Assembly: GCA_963733265.1 (NCBI GenBank)
Contig: CAVTCF010000001.1
Coordinates: forward strand, 744,001 to 808,000
Length of the DNA stretch: 64,000 bases
Origin: PALSA-1006 sp963733265
GTDB taxonomy: Bacteria > Pseudomonadota > Gammaproteobacteria > Burkholderiales > Gallionellaceae
Direction of reading: 5' to 3'
Shown here one piece after another: positions 60,744 through 64,000 of the stretch (position 1 is the first letter of the stretch; every line of letters starts with the position of its first letter). Below the pieces are notes generated by a model. The model was given only the letters and a program-made list of their open reading frames with translations. It was not told where the DNA came from and made no database searches. A program made the translations under genes and the position numbers.

Positions 60744-61760
60744 ATGAAAGTTTATTACGACAAAGACGCAGACCTATCCCTGATCAAGGGCAAACAAGTG
60801 ACCATCATCGGCTACGGCTCGCAAGGCCACGCCCACGCACAGAATTTGAAAGAATCAGGCGTCAGCGTTACCGTCGGTTTGCGCAAGGATGGCGCATCGT
60901 GGAAGAAGGCTGAAAATGCCGGTTTGAAGGTTGCTGAAGTGGCTGTGGCAGTGAAAAGCGCCGATGTTGTCATGATGTTGTTGCCGGACGAAAATATTCC
61001 CGATGTTTACAACAAAGAAGTCGCGCCGAATTTGAAAGCAGGCGCAGCGCTGGCTTTTGCTCATGGTTTCAATGTGCATTACAACCAGGTCGTGCCGCGC
61101 GCCGATGTGGACGTGATTATGATTGCTCCCAAAGGTCCCGGCCATACAGTGCGTTCCGAATACCTCAAGGGTGGAGGCGTACCCACTTTGATCGCGGTAT
61201 ATCAGGATAAGAGCGGCAAAGCCAAGGATATCGCGCTATCTTACGCAGCAGCGAATGGCGGTACCAAAGGTGGCGTTATCGAGACCAACTTTCGCGAAGA
61301 AACAGAAACCGACTTGTTCGGTGAGCAAGCCGTGTTGTGCGGCGGGGCGGTGGAATTGGTGAAAGCCGGATTCGAAACACTGACCGCAGCGGGCTACGCT
61401 CCCGAGATGGCTTACTTCGAGTGTCTGCACGAACTCAAGCTGATTGTCGATTTGATGTATGAAGGCGGCATTGCCAACATGAACTACTCTATTTCCAACA
61501 ACGCGGAATATGGTGAATACGTAACCGGCCATCGCGTGATTGGCGATGAAGCCCGCGCTGCGATGAAAGAATGTCTGAACAACATTCAGAATGGTTCCTA
61601 CGCCAAGCAATTCATTCTGGAAGGTCGTACCAACTATCCGGAAATGACCGCACGCCGTCGTTTGAACGCAGAGCATCCGATTGAAGTTGTGGGCGGTCAG
61701 TTGCGATCCATGATGCCGTGGATCAGCAAGAACAAACTGGTTGACCAGTCTAAGAACTAG
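60744..61760 (+). CDS. ilvC: Ketol-acid reductoisomerase (NADP+)
   Basis: Second common enzyme of branched-chain amino acid synthesis. The Rossmann motif IIGYGSQGHAHAQNLKESG, with GLRKDGASWKKA after it, indicates the class I NADPH type. IAPKGPGHTVR and the Mg2+-binding DLFGEQAVLCGG and ECLHELKLIVDLMYEGG segments are intact. The length is 338 aa. It is probably cotranscribed with ilvBH. Ribosome site AGAGGCC. Confidence 0.97.
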   Translation: MKVYYDKDADLSLIKGKQVTIIGYGSQGHAHAQNLKESGVSVTVGLRKDGASWKKAENAGLKVAEVAVAVKSADVVMMLLPDENIPDVYNKEVAPNLKAGAALAFAHGFNVHYNQVVPRADVDVIMIAPKGPGHTVRSEYLKGGGVPTLIAVYQDKSGKAKDIALSYAAANGGTKGGVIETNFREETETDLFGEQAVLCGGAVELVKAGFETLTAAGYAPEMAYFECLHELKLIVDLMYEGGIANMNYSISNNAEYGEYVTGHRVIGDEARAAMKECLNNIQNGSYAKQFILEGRTNYPEMTARRRLNAEHPIEVVGGQLRSMMPWISKNKLVDQSKN

Positions 61761-61773
61761 GATTAGGTATACT

Positions 61774-61807
61774 GGATTCAGGATTAAGTATATTTACTCC
61801 TGAATCC
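61774..61807. repeat. Inverted repeat between ilvC and psd
   Basis: GGATTCAGGA (61774-61783) and TCCTGAATCC (61798-61807) form a perfect 10-base-pair stem with a 14-base loop. Related TAGGATT/AATCCTA motifs flank it (near 61757 and 61828), so most of the 100-base spacer can fold. No T-run follows. It may be a decayed repeat or a weak processing site. Confidence 0.6.
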
Positions 61808-61861
61808 GGTAAACCGCTGAAATTAACAATCCTAATTCCCAAATCCTCTATCCGGAATCCT

Positions 61862-62500
61862 ATGAACACATATCCCCACCCCATTATCGCCCGCGAGGGT
61901 TGGCCGTTTCTGGCTATTGCTTTGATCCTTGCCGTCGGTGCCACTGTATGGTGTGCAGCTTGGTCGATTCCTTTGTGGATTATATTTGTGTTCGTGTTGC
62001 AATTCTTCCGCGATCCGGGACGCGAGATTCCGCAGCAGGCCGGTGTAGTGCTGTCAGCCTGCGACGGACGCGTAATCAAGGTAGAGCGCGCACAAGATCC
62101 GTACGTGCAACGCGAAGCAATCTTGGTAAGTGTGTTCATGAACGTGTTCAACGTTCACTCCAACCGGAGCCCGGCGGATGGGTCGATACAAAAAGTGCAA
62201 TACTTTCCCGGTAAGTTCGTGAATGCCGATTTGGACAAAGCCTCAACGGAGAATGAGCGCAATGCGATTGTGCTGAAAACTGCCGATGGACAGGTTGTGA
62301 CGTTTGTTCAAGTGGCCGGACTAATAGCGCGTCGAATCTTATGTTATGTGAAAGAGGGTGATGCATTAACGCGCGGTCAACGCTACGGCTTTATTCGCTT
62401 TGGTTCGCGTGTGGATGTTTACCTGCCGCTTACGGCTAACGTCAAAGTGAGTATCGGTGATAAAGTGTCGGCTACCAATACGATTTTGGCCCAGCTATAA
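61862..62500 (+). CDS. psd: Phosphatidylserine decarboxylase proenzyme (short form)
   Basis: Makes phosphatidylethanolamine from phosphatidylserine using a pyruvoyl group generated by self-cleavage. The cleavage site is in IRFGSRVDVYLP, between G and S. VSVFMNVFNVHSNRSPADG holds the catalytic His. Two N-terminal hydrophobic stretches (about 15-50) anchor it. At 212 aa it is the compact PSD-A type. It lies just before pssA, so both steps of PE synthesis are adjacent. Confidence 0.95.
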   Translation: MNTYPHPIIAREGWPFLAIALILAVGATVWCAAWSIPLWIIFVFVLQFFRDPGREIPQQAGVVLSACDGRVIKVERAQDPYVQREAILVSVFMNVFNVHSNRSPADGSIQKVQYFPGKFVNADLDKASTENERNAIVLKTADGQVVTFVQVAGLIARRILCYVKEGDALTRGQRYGFIRFGSRVDVYLPLTANVKVSIGDKVSATNTILAQL

Positions 62501-62502
62501 AT

Positions 62503-62609
62503 CCAATTTTCGTCGCTATGCTGCGTTGCTCGCAAAAAATTATTTCTTACATATTTACATATGCTGCGGCGCAATTTTTTGTTCGCGCCTTGCCTAGCTT
62601 AGAAAATTG
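62503..62609. repeat. MITE-like imperfect inverted repeat between psd and pssA
   Basis: The left arm (62503-62542, CCAATTTTCGTCGCTATGC...GCAAAAAATT) and right arm (62572-62609, AATTTTTTGTTCGCGCC...AGAAAATTG) are imperfect reverse complements over about 38 bases. CATAT-TTAC-ATATG forms an inner hairpin in the loop. The arms share CAATTTTC, GCTA and CAAAAAATT blocks in order. It has no coding potential and is a candidate non-autonomous element. Confidence 0.65.
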
Positions 62610-62627
62610 AATCTATAAGGGTTTCTT

Positions 62628-63383
62628 ATGACCGATTTGAACAAACGCAAACCTCTGGATATTCGTCGCCGCAGTATTTATTTGCTGCCGAACCTGTTTA
62701 CCACGGGAGCCTTGTTCGCCGGTTTCTATGCCATCGTGCAGGCAATGAATGGCAAATTCGAATCTGGTGCGGTTGCTGTGTTTATCGCCATGGTGTTGGA
62801 CGGACTGGATGGCCGAGTAGCGCGCATGACGCGCACCCAAAGCGAATTCGGTGCGGAGTACGATAGCTTGTCAGACATGGTGTCGTTTGGTGTCGCGCCT
62901 TCTTTGTTAATGTATGAATGGGCGTTTAAAGATTTGGGAAAAATCGGCTGGTTTGCCGCCTTCATTTATTGTGCTGGCGCGGCATTACGTTTGGCACGCT
63001 TCAATACCAACCATGAAATCATCGACAAACGCTTTTTTCAGGGCTTGCCCAGCCCGGCAGCGGCAGCATTAGTTGCCGGCTTTATTTGGGTAATTCAGGA
63101 CTATGGTTTTGTCGGGACGGATGTACGCTGGATATCTGTGGCGCTGACTTTGTTTGCCGGCCTGAGCATGGTGAGCAATATTCGCTTTTACAGCTTTAAA
63201 GATTTCAATATGCGGAAAAGCGTTCCGTTTATCGTGATTTTCCTGCTGGCACTATTTTTCATTCTGATTTCCAGCTATCCGCCCGGTGTGCTGTTCATGC
63301 TGTTTTTCGGCTATTCTCTTTCCGGGTACGTGTCGTGGCTATACGGCTTGCGCAAACGTCCAACTTCCCCACCTTTGCCATAA
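62628..63383 (+). CDS. pssA: CDP-diacylglycerol-serine O-phosphatidyltransferase
   Basis: Integral membrane CDP-alcohol phosphatidyltransferase that makes phosphatidylserine. The signature DG-x-DG-x-x-AR-x8-G-x3-D-x3-D is present as DGLDGRVARMTRTQSEFGAE and then YDSLSD. The protein is 251 aa with about seven helices. It belongs to the class II membrane type found with short psd genes. Confidence 0.94.
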   Translation: MTDLNKRKPLDIRRRSIYLLPNLFTTGALFAGFYAIVQAMNGKFESGAVAVFIAMVLDGLDGRVARMTRTQSEFGAEYDSLSDMVSFGVAPSLLMYEWAFKDLGKIGWFAAFIYCAGAALRLARFNTNHEIIDKRFFQGLPSPAAAALVAGFIWVIQDYGFVGTDVRWISVALTLFAGLSMVSNIRFYSFKDFNMRKSVPFIVIFLLALFFILISSYPPGVLFMLFFGYSLSGYVSWLYGLRKRPTSPPLP

Positions 63384-63479
63384 ATCCTTTCGCTTGCCGA
63401 GCATCGGCAGGCGTTGCAACTCACACCCCGTTTCCGGCGTTTCGTCGCATTCGACTTTTGCTGTCTTAGCTTCGTTCAT
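63339..63479 (-). CDS. Possible small ORF antisense to the pssA end
   Basis: A 46-codon frame beginning MNEAKTAKVECDETPETGCE has a GAGGT ribosome site 8 bases upstream (AGAGGTAACTATATG) and G/C-rich third positions. Two cysteines lie eight residues apart. It overlaps the last 45 bases of pssA on the other strand and is divergent from the ABC transporter gene. I do not recognise it; it may be spurious. Confidence 0.3.
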   Translation of the reverse strand: MNEAKTAKVECDETPETGCELQRLPMLGKRKDLWQRWGSWTFAQAV

Positions 63480-63521
63480 ATAGTTACCTCTGCGAATTTA
63501 ATTATATTTGGCGGAGGATTT

Positions 63522-64000
63522 ATGCCTGAAGAAAATTTACACAAGAGTGCTATACCATTGCTGCGATTGCACGAAATACACCGTCGTTTCATGCTGGGCG
63601 AAACTGCAATTGAGGCATTGAATAGTGTGTCCCTTGATATTCACAGCGGAGAGTTCATGGCCGTGTGGGGGCCTTCCGGTAGTGGTAAATCAACCATGAT
63701 GAATATCATTGGCCTGATTGACAATCCCACCAGCGGCGAAGTCTGGTTCGACGGGCGGGATACGCGCGGCTTAAATGATGACGAGCTGACAGATTTTCGC
63801 GGGCACCAGATCGGTTTTGTATTTCAGGGCTTCAATCTTGTGCCGGTGCTCTCCGCATTGGAAAACGTGATGCTGCCCTTGCAGATTCAGGGTGTATCGG
63901 AGCATCCCGCGCGTGAACGTGCGATGGTGGCGCTGATTGATGTTGGTCTGGAAAAGTTTAAAGGTTCCCGTCCGGATAAATTATCCGGCGGACAACGTCA
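63522..64000 (+). CDS. ABC transporter ATP-binding protein (MacB/LolD type), partial
   Basis: The window ends inside this gene after 159 codons. Walker A is GPSGSGKST, the Q-loop is VFQGFNLVPVLSALENVMLP and the signature LSGGQRQ is reached at the edge. NIIGLIDNPTSGEVWFDG matches the MacB/LolD/FtsE-like group that energises lipoprotein or macrolide-type exporters. GGCGGAGG precedes the ATG. Permease partners are presumably beyond the window. Confidence 0.9.
   Translation, partial: MPEENLHKSAIPLLRLHEIHRRFMLGETAIEALNSVSLDIHSGEFMAVWGPSGSGKSTMMNIIGLIDNPTSGEVWFDGRDTRGLNDDELTDFRGHQIGFVFQGFNLVPVLSALENVMLPLQIQGVSEHPARERAMVALIDVGLEKFKGSRPDKLSGGQR

Noticed and set aside
1..64000. Transposases, prophage genes, CRISPR arrays, tRNA or rRNA genes
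   Set aside because: None found; the palindromic repeats are too short or too irregular in spacing to be CRISPR, and no mobile-element protein is encoded.

Overview
The window reads as a chromosomal segment of a betaproteobacterium. The gene orders rnfABCDGE-nth, lptFG/pepA-holC-valS, ECF sigma-DUF3619-DUF3106 beside ilvBHC, and ilvC-psd-pssA are typical of Betaproteobacteria. The mix of features suggests Nitrosomonadales (Gallionellaceae-like), but that placement is an inference. I see no rRNA, tRNA, CRISPR array, transposase or phage gene. Most genes sit in tight operons with 1-4 nt stop/start overlaps.

Layout. 1-6.8 kb (minus): a nitroreductase-family oxidoreductase, then rnfA-B-C-D-G-E-nth, a membrane ferredoxin:NAD+ oxidoreductase/reductive pump followed by endonuclease III. 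6.9-13.7 kb: potassium uptake, with kup (minus) divergent from a 30-codon ORF-kdpF-kdpA-kdpB-kdpC (plus). 13.8-18.2 kb: a nearly mirror-symmetric nitrogen block, porin-glnK (plus) facing amtB-glnK-porin (minus), the minus arm carrying a sigma-54-type promoter. 18.5-24.5 kb: a three-gene HME-RND efflux system. 24.7-30.0 kb: a PII-like gene, a tiny membrane protein, a small cysteine-containing protein, corA, kdpD and kdpE, preceded by T-rich boxes resembling the one in front of the kdp structural genes.

30.1-39.4 kb: a phosphoesterase, pyrD, an orphan hybrid histidine kinase, acpH, a PAS-GGDEF diguanylate cyclase, a beta-hydroxyacid-dehydrogenase-like gene and an LldR/FadR-type regulator. 39.5-45.2 kb: lactate oxidation (lutA-lutC-lutB and a large FAD/Fe-S D-lactate-dehydrogenase-like protein), with two exact FadR-family operators in the divergent control region. 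45.2-45.9 kb is a gene-free stretch of palindromic repeats and a gene relic. 45.9-57.7 kb: valS with an unusual N-terminal extension, holC, an inserted repeat-bearing lipoprotein with a glycosidase-like region, pepA, lptF, lptG. 57-63.4 kb: ECF sigma factor group, ilvB-ilvH-ilvC, psd, pssA; the window ends inside an ABC transporter ATPase.

Two stories connect genes. First, potassium and divalent cation control: kdpDE lies 13 kb from kdpFABC but shares an apparent KdpE box with it, and appears to be the distal part of a transcription unit starting with a PII-like protein. Second, lactate use: the regulator, its operators and the whole oxidation operon are contiguous. The most notable oddities are the PII-like/tiny-membrane-protein pair, the inverted duplication around amtB, the ValS fusion, the lipoprotein insertion into a conserved operon, an in-frame insertion in kdpB, and several palindromic intergenic elements.
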